Part shown: positions 1 to 11,137 of the stretch, one piece after another
How the letters are laid out: every line of letters starts with the position of its first letter
How positions within the stretch are numbered: position 1 is the stretch's first letter
Source of the DNA: Medicago truncatula
Lineage: Eukaryota; Streptophyta; Magnoliopsida; Fabales; Fabaceae
Length of the DNA: 64,000 bases
Reading direction: 5' to 3'
Assembly: GCF_003473485.1 (NCBI RefSeq)
Contig: NC_053043.1
Location: 8,380,001-8,444,000, forward strand
The notes under the pieces: generated by a model
Database searches by the model: none
What the model was told of the DNA's origin: nothing
Seen by the model: only the letters and a program-made list of their open reading frames with translations
Program-made: the position numbers and the translations under genes

Positions 1-1340
1 GGGCTTGATCTAGAGGTAAAAATATATAATTTGAATATGAGAGTTCCCATATTCGAGCCAAATGAATGCCCTTAGAGAAACATAAATATAAATATATTTG
101 TAATTAAGTGTTCTTTGAACACGAAGGTCTTGCCTTGGATTGAGGCGTCATGTCCTTGCGATAAATTTTATTTCAACAACAAAAAAGTTGTGCCCCCTAA
201 CATAAATTTATTTCTAGAAAAAAAAATAAAAATTGTGCTCGTTGTTAAATTTTATCCATTAAATTAAAAGGCAAGCTGTCATCAACTATGTAATGTATCC
301 ATTAAATTAAATTAACAGTTAGAAGAGTTATCGAAAAATAAAATTAAAATTAATTAAATAGTATTTTAGGAAAAGTAGTATTAAATATTTCATCTGGTCA
401 TATTTATAAGAGATATTTGACATAGTTGATATATCTAATTTAAAATTTGGACGAGATACAATTTTTTTTTTTGAGATACATTAACTTTTGTTGGCCTAAA
501 TATTTCTTATAAATATGAGCGGAGGAAATATGATACCAATAGTTGAGATTTTTTTAGACTATAAAATATAACATTTTATTTTTTATATTCGATATTGGAG
601 GGGTATAATTTTCAATGGTGAAGTGGTTGATTTTGATGAACTAATCAAAGCAACATCTTGGACTTGGTTTGTTGGTAAATTAAGGAGAAATTAAGTTTTT
701 TTTTATTGGTGTGGTAACCCTTTAACTTGTTTGCTCAAAGTGGGTAATCCTTGTTTATAAAAAAAATAATAATTTAAAGATGAAAATTTGGGAGTGCCTT
801 GGAAGTGGGGGATATGTTTGTAATTTTATAGGCGTACACTTCAAGTGTCTAAGCCATTATCAAACCAAACATTGCTCTATGCCAAAAAGAACAAGTATAT
901 TGGTCACATGGTATCCACATTGCTGCTCTTGCTTTAATTTTTCTCAAGTGCGAACAGTTAATTAAGAAACCCCATTATTGTTTTTTACACATTGAAAAAA
1001 TTTAGAAACCAATTGATATATAGCATGATATAATTATCAATCATATATTTAAATATTATTAGAAGATATACTTAGCTACCCACTCCACTACAAATAACTA
1101 ATGACTATGATACAATATTGCTGTCTAGCTGGAGGTTCATTAGATTAAAACACAACATTACAACAATCATATGAACCTAAGGTTGTTTAACATATATTGT
1201 CGGCCATGGTTGACCAATAGGCGAGAAACTGATTGGACCTTAAAGCAATTCGATGTTCAAATTCTATAGCACATGCCACATGTCTAAGTTATCTTTATGA
1301 TTCAATAATGAGCATGTAGTGTTATTTTAGTGTACGTAGT
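1..1340. other. Gene-free AT-rich stretch left of the glycine-rich gene
   Basis: No convincing coding region is visible. A 61-codon open frame at 780-965 has no recognisable domain and no promoter-like context. The only structured part is the inverted-repeat element at 384-531. The final 100 bases hold the promoter of the glycine-rich protein gene. Confidence 0.6.
384..531. repeat. Short MITE with about 35-bp inverted ends
   Basis: The left arm around 384-418 and the right arm around 497-531 are near-perfect reverse complements. Both contain the core TCATATTTATAAGA followed by an ATATTT block. The unit is about 150 bp with no coding capacity, as expected of a non-autonomous DNA transposon. 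A target duplication is not clear, so the superfamily is open. Confidence 0.7.
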
Positions 1341-1343
1341 TCT

Positions 1344-1353
1344 CTATATAAAG
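1344..1353 (+). promoter_or_regulatory. TATA box of the glycine-rich protein gene
   Basis: CTATATAAAG lies about 50-60 bases before the first ATG at 1403. It is a near-consensus plant TATA box with correct spacing for a short 5' leader. Confidence 0.7.
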
Positions 1354-1402
1354 AGACATTACAACCAAGAACGTCAAGCAAAGTAAGTTGTCTAAAATCA
1401 TT

Positions 1403-2578
1403 ATGGGTGCTAGTACTGCTGCTAATGCAAAGTATTTCCACTTAGCATTGCTTGTGTTTAGTACTCTTTGTGTTTTTATGAATGGTATTTGTCATGGGAG
1501 GAATATAGGTGGTAGTTTTGTTGATCCTAATCGTTGGAGGTCTGGTGATGATAATGATGATGATTATTGTTTATATAGAAGTTGGAGATGTGGTGGAAAA
1601 GGTGGTGCTGTTGGGGGTTCAAGACATGGTGAAGGTTATGGTGCAGGCGAAGGAAACAATGGAGATGGGGCAATGGGTATTGGAGGAGGAGGGGGAGGAG
1701 GAGAAGGTAGTGGCATTGGTGGGAATGGTGCAGGTTATGGTCATGGTAATGGTTTTGGTGATGCGGTAGGGTTTGGTGGTTTTGGAGGTGGAAGTGGTGG
1801 TGGAGGAGGTGGTGGTATAGGTAATGGAGGAGTAGGTCAAGGTAGTGGTTTTGGAGCTGGTTTTGGGATGGGCGGAGTCAATGGGGGACATAGTGGTGGA
1901 GGAGGAGGAGGAGGAGGGAGTGGAGGCGGAACGAGCAATGGAGGAGGGCATGGTCGGGGGAGCGGTTTTGGTGCAGGTGGAGGAACTGGTGGGTTGGGAG
2001 GAAATGGAGGAGGAGGTGGTGGTGGTGAAGGTGGGGGAGCAGGTAACGGAGGAGGAGAAGGACAAGGTCATGGTGGCGGTTTTGGAGGGGGTGCGGGTGT
2101 AGGACAAGTTGGCATGGGAGGGGGAGGAGGAGGTGGCGGGGGTGAGGGTGAAGGAGGCGACAATGGAGGTCGAGGTTATGGGAGTGGTTTTGGTGCAGGT
2201 GCAGGTATAGGAGGAGGAGGAGGCGGTGGCGGAGGTGGAGGAGGGGGTGGGGGCGGAGAAGGTAGTAGTGGAGGGGAAGGTCATGGTCATGGAAGTGGTT
2301 TTGGTGGAGGTATAGGTGGCGAAACGGGAGGAGGAGGAGGCGGAGGTGGAGGTGGTGGTGGTGGTGGTGGAGGTAGCATTGGAGGAGGGTATGGCCATGG
2401 TAGTGGCTTTGGTGCTGGAATCGGTACAACTGGAGGTGGTACTACCAAAGGTGAGGGCAATAATCGTGGTGGTAAAAATGGCATGGGAATTGGATTTGGC
2501 ATGGGCATGGGTTTTGGTTTTGGAATGGGAGCCAATGGAGTAGATGTCACCGGTCAAGGTGATACCAACAATCCTTAG
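1403..2578 (+). CDS. Secreted glycine-rich protein (cell-wall structural type)
   Basis: The frame encodes 391 residues from the ATG at 1403. An upstream TTG at 1388 is in the same frame but is not a plausible start. Residues 10-30 form a hydrophobic signal peptide (HLALLVFSTLCVF core), so the product is probably secreted. A short acidic and basic segment follows (residues 33-65, with an SGDDNDDD run and two Cys). Residues 70-370 are mostly glycine, in long poly-Gly runs separated by a recurring GSGFGAG-type unit about every 40-50 residues, and the tail is rich in GMG. Family knowledge: such glycine-rich proteins are laid down in cell walls or the extracellular matrix. No RNA-binding, cold-shock or oleosin domain is seen. 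A TATA box sits at 1344. The repeat tract is expected to vary in length between accessions. The reading frame is unbroken and intronless. Confidence 0.85.
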   Translation: MGASTAANAKYFHLALLVFSTLCVFMNGICHGRNIGGSFVDPNRWRSGDDNDDDYCLYRSWRCGGKGGAVGGSRHGEGYGAGEGNNGDGAMGIGGGGGGGEGSGIGGNGAGYGHGNGFGDAVGFGGFGGGSGGGGGGGIGNGGVGQGSGFGAGFGMGGVNGGHSGGGGGGGGSGGGTSNGGGHGRGSGFGAGGGTGGLGGNGGGGGGGEGGGAGNGGGEGQGHGGGFGGGAGVGQVGMGGGGGGGGGEGEGGDNGGRGYGSGFGAGAGIGGGGGGGGGGGGGGGGEGSSGGEGHGHGSGFGGGIGGETGGGGGGGGGGGGGGGGSIGGGYGHGSGFGAGIGTTGGGTTKGEGNNRGGKNGMGIGFGMGMGFGFGMGANGVDVTGQGDTNNP

Positions 2579-2599
2579 ATTGGTACATGACCCAAAAGT

Positions 2600-3267
2600 T
2601 TTCCAACAATTTGGAAAATCAAACCTACAATGAAAGATAATATTGGATATGAAACATTTATATCACCTTTTGCATGTAACTAGGGAATTTAATGTATTGT
2701 GTTGTATGCTCTCACTTTACTTATTTTATTCAACACATGAATCATATTTTATAATTTAAAATGATACTATTTAGGGTTCGTTTGGTGCGCATGATAGGAT
2801 AGAGATATGATATGATATGAAACTGGATAGAGATGTGATAGGATATATACAAGATAACATTTATCATAACATGTGTTTGATGCGTGCATGATAACCATCA
2901 GGATAGCAATATTTTATCATATTAAATTACAAAACTACCCTTATATAATCAATAACATTTTTTAACATATTTTAATAGATTTTTATATTATAGATATTAC
3001 AGCAACATCATAGAGGAAAAACTGAAATCCATGATGGCCATAAAAAAAACAATTAAAAGGAATCTTAAAAAAAAAAAAAAAGAATAGAAATCTAAAAAGA
3101 AAAGGAAGAAGAAAGTTCAAATCGATTAAAAAAATGAAGATGAATTTAAAAGAAAAAGAAAATGAAGACAAATCGATGGGAAAAAAAAAGATAAATTTAA
3201 GAAATTGAATTCCAGACAAAAAGAATCGGAATGATAAATAAACAAAAATAAGAAAAAATGGAATCAG
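2600..3267. other. 3' flank of glycine-rich gene and AT/purine-rich filler
   Basis: After the 3' untranslated region, 2774 onward begins with TTAGGGTTCGTTTGGTGCGC. That resembles the tip of a hAT-type non-autonomous element, but I could not find a matching opposite end. From 3040 to 3260 the plus strand is an A-rich purine tract. The minus-strand frame through it (2983-3270) is a low-complexity Phe-rich artefact. Confidence 0.4.
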
Positions 3268-3660
3268 CACTAGTACAAAAAAAACCCTTTTTAAGTAGGT
3301 TAAAAAGGACTGTTTAAGTCGGGCGCGTGTCCGACCTAATATCTCCCGTCATTAGAAGTTTTGCCTTTGTAAGTCGGATTTAGCAACCGTCTTAAACATA
3401 ATTTTTTAAGTCGGTTAAATTGAGCTTTTAAAGTCTGTTTTAAATCCGACCTAATATCTCCCGTCATAAGAAGTTTTTGCTTTGTTAGTCAGATTTAGTA
3501 GCCGTCTTAAGGCATCAATTTTTAAGTCGATTATCTGTGAGCTGACTTAGGAATTATGGGCCTAAAGACCATTAGCGACAAATTAACCCGACCTAATATA
3601 TTAACTTCTTAAGTCGCGTTGTTCCAACAGACTTACAAAGTTCAATTTTTTTTCTTATAG
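3268..3660. repeat. CACTA subterminal repeat array (AAGTCGG motif)
   Basis: The 7-mer AAGTCGG and its complement CCGACCTAA occur repeatedly in both orientations close to the CACTA tip. Such arrays bind the TNPA-type protein in this superfamily. Two longer units containing TAATATCTCCCGTCAT(T/A)A stand about 100 bp apart. Confidence 0.7.
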
Positions 3661-3841
3661 CAAATATGCAGAATATGCTCCATTTTTTTTCCTGCAACAA
3701 TTTTTTTTGTCCAATGCAGAATATCTATTTTTTTTTTGGACGGAATACATGCAAAATGTCTGATGTCACTAACTTATAATAATATAAATATATATTGAAT
3801 AGCAAACCATAACCAAATTCCACATATACTAATTAAATAAA

Positions 3842-4025
3842 GAGAAATGATATTTGTACAACTATTTTTTAATAACTTTTAGACAATTTTCTCTCTCATA
3901 CTCACATTATATTCTTACTCTCTCTCTTCCTTTTTCTCTCTCCAGTGTTTTTGATCAATGAGAAGAGAGAAAAAGAAGGTTGTCATTGAAGTTGTTAGCA
4001 AATGGTTGTTAAAATATCATTGCTC
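3842..4025. mobile_element. 184-bp Mutator-like MITE inserted in the old CACTA
   Basis: The ends GAGAAATGATATT and AATATCATTGCTC are inverted repeats, extended imperfectly by about 35 more bases. The element is flanked by a perfect 9-bp target duplication, TTAAATAAA, at 3833-3841 and 4026-4034. A 9-bp duplication points to the Mutator superfamily. Confidence 0.85.
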
Positions 4026-4429
4026 TTAAATAAAACCATAGAACTATAATGTCATACATAAATAGTTACCTAAATAGTCACTGCGCTGGCAGAGTAAAGT
4101 GCATGTTAGGACCAAAATGCAAATAGTACAAAAAACTCAAAACAGGGCTAACACTAAAGCTAAAACCCCAACTGCTAAAAAAACCGATGTCACACTAAAG
4201 CTTACTCCCCACCTGCTCCACAAACCGGTCTCACACTAAGATGACTCCGCATTTCCTTCGATAAGTTCCAGAATCAAATTTTCACTGCGTTCTTGATCAT
4301 TTTTAACTTCATCCTTCTGAAATGGAGTTGAATCCGCAAATATCTGATTAAATAAATGATGACATAATATTAGTTTATCATACAAACATGTAAAAATAAA
4401 ATTAATTAATTGAAAATAGTTGTTAAAAA

Positions 4430-6100
4430 AATCTTATACGTACTTGCATCCATGAATCCACAACACCACTGGATACAATGTTCAACATATGTAGCATTAT
4501 AAAGTATCCGCTCTCGTAACAAACAGATTGCCTTTGACTCGGAAATTGAATATGATCCAATGTGACCGTTTAGTCGGTAAATACTATTCAAAAATGATAG
4601 ATGAAGTAGTAGCATGTGTAAACAACTTACAGTGGGATAAAACCATACTACTTTATTATGCCTTCTCACCCCTTGTAGCTTATTATAACCTTCCAAAGCT
4701 CTACAATAATTAATACTTAATCGTTACTACTTGTATCATTAAACATATCACAGTTCATGTATAATAAATAAATTGAATACTTATAGATCAACAATGGCTA
4801 ATATTTTTTTATCTGCCGCCAGCTTCTTTCCTAATGAACATAAAAATGTCACCTCACGCTTCTTGGGATTAATTATGAGCAACTGCCAGTGATGACTACA
4901 AGGGCAATAAACAATTAAGTTATTTATAAAATTCAAATCAATATATTACAGGTGATTGGGATATAAAGAGAGAAGAAAAATTACTTGTTAAAGCAAGGAG
5001 CTAGGTACAAATCCTTTTTATTATGGTCCATCATGTTTTGAATGTAGGTTTGAACACTAACATGGTCATTTTGACCAAGAGTGTAATATCGATCAAGAAA
5101 TCCGTATATGTCACTTTTGCCAAATTCAACACAATGACGGTGTAGATACCTAAGATAGTGAAACAAAATTACATTATAAATAAAATTAAGTAATTGAACG
5201 ACCGTTAAATTTACAAACAAAATATAATTACGTCAGCCACACTTGCAAAATAGTCAAGTGTAATTCTTTTTTACCCAAACACACGTCCATGATATCGTCC
5301 CTTGGTAGCTCAATATCAATCCCACTATGTTCAGCCTTAAACTTCAAAGCTTGTTCCATATACATTGCCTTCACTATCAATTTTTGACAAATAGGTTCTG
5401 GGATTTTTGGTGGAACATCAACTTTCATAGGTATACCAACATCCTAAACCATAATAATAAAACATTACACAAATTTAAACAATATCAAGTGTAAATAGTG
5501 ATAGGCATAAATAAAATAAATACATTATTAGCAATAACTTGCAAAAGTCTTTTCGGCCATTTAATGAAAGTGTTGACGGCCTCAACAATTGTTGTCACCT
5601 CATCAGTGGGCATAGGTACTTTTTGCATCTATCACCTTGGTAACAACCACTCTAACCATATCATTACTTAGCACATGATTGTGTATAGTGGGCCCTAGGT
5701 TGTACACATTAGCATGTGCCATCACATTACTACTTCCATCGATATACAATTCACACTCTTCTGGGATATCCATATCCTCTTCATCATCTGGTGTCTGTGG
5801 AAAAATAGAGCAACTGCCCTTTGTGCTAACATGTTGAGTGGTAATAGGAGAATAAATTGGGAAATTTTGATTCTTTTGAAAGCTAAGAGTCTGCAGCACG
5901 TCCTGTGTAGTCTTCTTAGTCAAGGTTGCTAGTTGGGCCTCACTGATAACAGACGGGGTTGAATGATATTTTGATCCAAAGTATTCTCGAATTCCCACAC
6001 CTCGACCAACAACACGAACACGACCAGGGTGTTCAGTTTGCCCAAGGGCTTTCACCATGATGTCCTCACGTCCATTTCGCACAAATCCGTCTGACAATAG
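4430..6100 (-). pseudogene. CACTA ORF1 remnant with C-terminal Ulp1-like cysteine peptidase
   Basis: Minus-strand exon-like pieces in order encode a typical plant CACTA ORF1 product. At 6097-5603 is the conserved ALGQTEHPGRVRVVGRGVG segment. At 5428-4981 is a segment ending in DIYGFLDRY and KKDLYLAPCF. At about 4895-4800 is HHWQLLIINPKKREVTF, with the His of a C48 (Ulp1) peptidase. At about 4530-4440 is a block reading VCYESGYFIMLHMLN. The family usually has ECGYY at that last site, so the catalytic Cys appears displaced or lost. Stops and frame changes separate the pieces. It is a decayed transposon gene, not a host protease. Confidence 0.75.
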
Positions 6101-6659
6101 AGAATCCTACAACAACAAAATTTATCATCAAATTTAATATGCATAATTGTCCTGCAACCTATGTTTAGTCAATTTTTTCAAAGCATAATAGCAATATAGT
6201 CACAGTTTATTTAATATAACATTGTCTCACTACAATAACGATTTAGCAAAGTTTATATAGGTAGTAGTTAAAGCAAGAGACAAACATATTAAGCAAAGAA
6301 AAAAAAATTGTGAGCTCAAAGCATTGAACCCAACAATTAATATAGCAGACATGAAGCAATTGCTAGTTGTGACAACAAAGATAGTAGACAAGTTTACAAA
6401 TTAGATGCTCAGAATAGGCAGCTATGCCAAAGAAATGTGAGCCACTAAGAGCTTTCTAAAAACACACTGCAAAATAGGTGTACATTGCTTAATATCTTCC
6501 AAAACAGGGGAGAACTACTTGGAATCAGCCAAATCAGTAGGGCCACATAACCCTATGCAACAACAAACAAGTGTAATGGGTGTGCGCACATTCTGAATAT
6601 GAATCAGCGTCGAATACAAATTTGAGTGTAGTTTGATCCCATATATTTATAAGTTGGAA

Positions 6660-6851
6660 AAAAGAACTTAAGCATTTACTTACAATTGTTTCTGCAACAA
6701 CACGAGTGTCTTCTGATGTATACTCTCCTGATGGTTTTATTCTGGCTCTTTTCCACTTCTCATGACGTTGAGGTGGAGATGGAGGTGGAAATTATGTGTC
6801 TCCAGCTGCTTCTTGTCTTTCTTTTAATTTTTCTTGCATCATCTTTGTCTC
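6660..6851 (-). pseudogene. CACTA ORF1 remnant, middle part (cut by the second CACTA)
   Basis: The minus strand reads MMQEKLKERQEAAGDT, a stop, then PQRHEKWKRARIKPSGEYT and SEDTRVVAETI. These match the conserved plant CACTA ORF1 region (the 'plant transposase' family) that precedes the ALGQTEHPGR segment. The piece ends exactly at the CTC target duplication of the inserted CACTA at 6852, and its continuation is found beyond 11134. Confidence 0.7.
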
Positions 6852-8114
6852 CACTACTACAGAAATGAGTTTTTACATCAGTTGGAAAGTACTTTTCACA
6901 TCAGGTAGCGTCCGATGTAAAGTGATATGATGTGGTATGTCAACATCATTTCACATCAGGTACGAACTGATGTGATAACAAATTTTCCACATCCGGCCTT
7001 TTCCCACTGATGTGATATGTTCTCTTTAAAATTTAAGATCACGAGTTTTACATCAGTTGTGTGATAGACACTGAAGTTATATAAGTATATTTAACATCAA
7101 TCCTTTGTCACACTGATGTGAATTCTACAATTTTTATAAAAAAAAATAGGCATTTTTTTTTTTAAAACTGCTTACCAAATTCAGCTTGAGACCATGTTTT
7201 TTTCTTTTATTTATATTAAAAATATGAAAAAAAATATGGATATTTTAATGCCAAAAATGAAGTTAATTAGCTAACAAATACAAAATTTCATTTATAACCC
7301 TCACAAGTATACTCTCAACAAAACATAGTGTAAACAGACAAATGAAAATAGAAGAGGCCTGATTCAATAGCCTACGTCTTGGACAACTAATCAACATCAT
7401 GGATATCTGACAACAAATTTAGTTTAGCAGAGAATGCCTATTAATCACCCAGTTATTGATGATCTAATGATTCCTGCATTATGAGAGGGTAAAACAAATT
7501 AATAACATTTTATTTCAAGAAGGAAACATATTTTGTGTGTAGCGTAAGGTGATTAAGTTTCATGGAATAGAGCACGACAGACATGACTCGTTGATGACTA
7601 AACTGTAAGCACAAGACTCTAAATTTACAACAAGCACAGAATACAATCAAGAGTCTTGTTAATTGAGCCTCGTTAATGCCTAACATCTTGGCATTCAAGC
7701 GGAATCAACTATGTGATATATAGACTATTAGTGATATGTGCAAAAACTAGTTAGCTTACAATATCTACAACAAAGCAAGCAATTGAGGGAGCATTTATGT
7801 AAACAACTTATATTCACACACTTAGTTAAGCGTTTATATTAAATGAAAGTTTATTGTAAAAGTGTTTCTGTATAAATCGTTTCTACAATTGAAGAGGGGA
7901 TGAAGACGTGACGGAGGATGAAACCCAAAATTCACAATGCAAAAAGAATTTTTAAACGAAGTAGAGAAGGCCACAGTGTAGGAATTGAATAATCATATTG
8001 AAAATAAAACAAACTTATGCACATTACATAGAAAGGAAGATTAAACTTACTATTTGAGTGCTTTATATTCCTGCATAATTTACTGCCATATTTGCACCAA
8101 AACAGCGCCACATT

Positions 8115-8147
8115 CTAATCATCATCGTCAAAATCGATACCATAATC
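8115..8147 (-). pseudogene. Candidate captured last exon of unknown origin
   Basis: On the minus strand a good 3' splice site (TTTTTGCAG) is followed by codons for DYGIDFDDDD and a stop. This looks like the tail of a protein-coding gene. It lies 250 bp downstream of the aldehyde dehydrogenase fragment, but that sequence does not match the end of that enzyme as I know it. It may be a third captured piece. The evidence is thin. Confidence 0.3.
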
Positions 8148-8400
8148 CTGCAAAAACAGTATGCACATAAGCTTTTCTAGAGAGAGAAAAAAATCAAGTC
8201 CTACATATGTATAGAATCCAAAAGAAAGTGAATTACACAAAAATGAGAAGCAATGAAGATGTCCAGTGACAGATGGCCAGCTAAGAGCCAACTAACCATC
8301 GTACAATGGGGATATTAGCATGATTCTTTTTTTTTTTTTTACAACAATTTAAAAAGCATTGGCATAAGGAACATGTAGTAGTTGTTGTTACTGATCTTAC

Positions 8401-8756
8401 CAGCATAATAACGAAATAAACGCACAAACATAGGTACTTCAGCTTTGTCAGCCTGTTAATAAAGCTTTCCATTGTTCCATGCCTCCAGAGCTGCAATCTT
8501 AGCATTGTGCTTCTCAACCAAATCAGCAAAACGCAGCAATAAGTCATCATCAACGTAATTTTAAAACTAATATAAGTTCATGTAAGAAAGGACACTCTGA
8601 AGGAAATGCTTACATAAGCATTCATTTTAGGCCAAGGTCCATTATGAAAGGCCTCACGAGCTGCTGAAACTGCACGGTTAATATCTTCAGCATCACCTTC
8701 AGCAACGTGAGCAATCACTTCCCCTGTGCGTGGATCAAGTGTTGGAAATGTTTTCC
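8401..8756 (-). pseudogene. Captured aldehyde dehydrogenase (ALDH2 family) exons inside the CACTA element
   Basis: Exon A (8756-8614) is preceded by a TTTCAG acceptor. It encodes [20 protein letters not shown] followed by [17 protein letters not shown] and WPKM, the N-terminal cofactor-domain region of plant mitochondrial ALDH2B proteins. It ends at a GTAAGC donor. Exon B (about 8545-8401) encodes [23 protein letters not shown], then EVPMFVRLFRYYAG, and ends at a GTAAG donor. Exon B has a stop codon where the family has the Glu of YEQ, and its acceptor side has decayed. The catalytic Cys and Glu region is absent, so no enzyme can be made. The retained introns show capture from genomic DNA rather than from mRNA. 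Confidence 0.85.
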
Positions 8757-9216
8757 CTGAAATCAAAAAAACTCCATGTTTAATCTAAGAGCGTAATTTG
8801 TTCTCACTTCCATTCAATACATGATTTTTTTGTGCACTCCTATGAAAGGTTTGAATTATAGGCCGTTCTTGACAAAGCCTAATCTCAGTTAAAAAACCCG
8901 AATGAACCTAGGATAGTTTGGTTATAATATTATCTCTTCACGAGCATATAAATAGTTAATATGCCTCTTTATTGAGAATACATGATAATAGTTAATAAAC
9001 TAAGAATGACCCCTCAAAATAAAAACTAAGAATGAGTAAAATAGGATTCAAAGTTGGTTTCGCCTATTTTATATGAATTAATTAAATTAAAGTGATAATG
9101 GGCAGGTTAAACTAATAGGAAGAGACACCTTCCATGTATTTCACATAATATGAATTTTAGGCCTAGTCCACCACTCACTAGGTATTTTTAATGCATGCTC
9201 ACGTGTCTTGTGTCAC

Positions 9217-9423
9217 TATAAATATGCATCAATGTTCTTCCACACAATAGTGTTAGAAGCTCTTGCAGCAGCAACATTTTCAGCACTCACAACAAATTAC
9301 TATGACTACACATGCCCTAATGCTTTGAGCACTATTAGAAGTGTTGTTAAAGCTGCAGTTCAATGAGAGAACCGTATGGGTGCTTCTTTACTACGCTTGC
9401 ACTTTCATGATTGCTTTGTTAAT
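9217..9423 (+). pseudogene. Captured class III peroxidase promoter and first exon inside the CACTA element
   Basis: A TATA motif (CTATAAATA at 9217) is followed by an ATG at 9232 and a frame of 64 codons. It starts MFFHTIVLEALAAATFSAL, then TNYYDYTCPNALSTIRSVV, ending GASLLRLHFHDCFVN. This is the signal peptide, the first conserved Cys and the distal-haem motif (RLHFHDCF with catalytic Arg and His) of a secreted plant peroxidase. It stops where peroxidase genes usually have their first intron. One in-frame TGA interrupts it after AAVQ. The rest of the enzyme, including the proximal His, is absent. It lies opposite in direction to the aldehyde dehydrogenase fragment. Confidence 0.85.
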
Positions 9424-11137
9424 TTATTATCTATCTCTCGGTGTGTTCATAATTTCAAAATTTCTTCTTTTTTTTTTCCTATGGATTTTGATATCAAAAT
9501 TTTCAATTAGTCTTTTTTTCGATAACCCAAGAGATAGGTTAGGCATCAAGAAAAATCAAAAAAATCTCAATTAGGTTGACACCTAACCGAAACTCTCATT
9601 CTCTACTGTGTACTACTTGATATATATTATTAAAAAGGAAAAAAAATATATACAAGAGGTGTTAGGCCAAAACCCTCAAAAAGCAAAAGGAATGGTAAAA
9701 AAAAAAACAGTCTAAGGATAATAAAAATTAGAATAGTAGTGACAGAAACTATATACAATAATAATAAAATTACTCTCAATTTCTTTTATCACAAAATCTG
9801 TACTAGGCCTATCCCTCTCAATAACTATTATCCCTTCATGAGCATGTAGATAGTTCTATTAACACACAACAGAGAACTATTTGGGATAGCAGATAGAGAA
9901 ACCACAAACATGTGACCAACAATGCATTGATAATTTGTTGTGTGAAATCAGCCCATTACTTTCTTAGCAATTCAGAATAAACAAAATAAGTAAATATAAA
10001 ATCAATAGTAATATAACAGTGAAGCTAACAAATACAAAATTTATCAACATCATATATTACTAAGAAGCAATTAGGATTGAATTCAAGAGTTAATAAACAA
10101 ACACAATCAAGTTACCGATGGTTATATTCAGTGAAAAATCAAAACCTAATTAAAATCAAACTGATAAAATCTGATAAAGCTTACAGATTGGTAAAGCTTC
10201 ACGTCGCCAAATTTCCAAGCGAGGTCTTACGTCTGTTAATGGCAGGAACGACGACGTTTGTTTGTGAAAGCAGGAAAACGGATATGATGACAGTTCAGCG
10301 AAAGACTACAACAAATCTCTGAAAACGGTCCAGATCTGTGAAAACACAAACACTATGAGCAAATGAATAAAGTGATTAACTACAACTCCATCAACTATCA
10401 CATATCTATGAATAATCGAGTTCAGCAAAACCATCAAAATTGTTAAAAACAAAACACAGACACCCTAAATTAGGTTTTCAGTTGCCAAATTCAGAACACG
10501 AAAATCGATGAATTGCAATTGGAACAAGAGCAAGAGAGGAAAAAACAGATCTAGAAATTGGAAGTGAAGTTGAGAAACCTAACCGAACAATGAAGGTAAA
10601 ATCGAAATCGGAGAGGCATCGTATATGGCCGCGAGAACCACCGTAAGAGATGAGAATTGCGCCGTAGGAGTGAACATAGAAAAAGGGATTGGGGGATGGT
10701 GTTTGGGTGTTGTGTTGAGTGATGAAGCGATGTAGAGTATGAGATATATGATCTGTGAAAATGGCAATGGATCTGAGGTCAGGGTTCTTGTTCGACGGCC
10801 AGTGTGAGAGGTGTGAGCGAAAAAAAATCTAAGAATTGTGTTTTACGAGGAGAGGCCAAAGGAAAATAGTGATAAATTGGTTTTCCCCTCATGTGTTTTT
10901 CTCCACTGATGTAAAATACCAAATTTACTCAAATTGCGAAAATGCCACCGCGTGTTTTTCCCCTCATTTCAATTATCCACTGATGTAAATGTTATATGCT
11001 ATTAGGAATTCCCCTCATGTGCTTATGTCAACTGATGTAAAAACTCACAGTGTGTATATTTTCCTTCAGATATTTTTCGTGCTGATGTGAAAACTAAAAC
11101 CCCCATGATGTTAAATGTATATTTTGTAGTAGTGCTC

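Larger units (their letters stand above)
6852..11134. mobile_element. Complete non-autonomous CACTA element carrying captured host exons
   Basis: It starts CACTACTACAGAAATG and ends TTTTGTAGTAGTG, so the tips are inverted repeats of the canonical CACTA form. It is flanked by a perfect 3-bp duplication, CTC (6849-6851 and 11135-11137), the signature size for CACTA. Both ends hold subterminal arrays of a CATCAG/CTGATGTG motif (at least six copies on the left within 300 bp, four on the right). No transposase gene is visible in the 4.28 kb. The interior instead holds fragments of an aldehyde dehydrogenase and a peroxidase gene. Intact tips and duplication suggest a fairly recent insertion that depended on an enzyme supplied from elsewhere. 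Confidence 0.9.

Noticed and set aside
780-965. A 61-codon frame with several Cys
   Set aside because: No signal peptide, domain or promoter is seen, and its length is within chance for the region.
1619-2557. A 312-codon minus-strand open frame rich in Ser and Thr
   Set aside because: It is the complement of the glycine-codon repeats of the plus-strand gene. It has no signal, domain or promoter of its own.
2983-3270. Phe-rich 95-codon minus-strand frame
   Set aside because: It is produced by a purine-rich low-complexity tract and runs into the CACTA tip.
4430-6100. A host SUMO protease gene
   Set aside because: The Ulp1-like end is joined to CACTA ORF1 sequence, lies behind CACTA subterminal repeats and is broken, so it belongs to the transposon.
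9341-9574. A 77-codon frame overlapping the peroxidase fragment
   Set aside because: It is a shifted reading of the same DNA. The frame starting at 9232 carries the recognisable peroxidase motifs.
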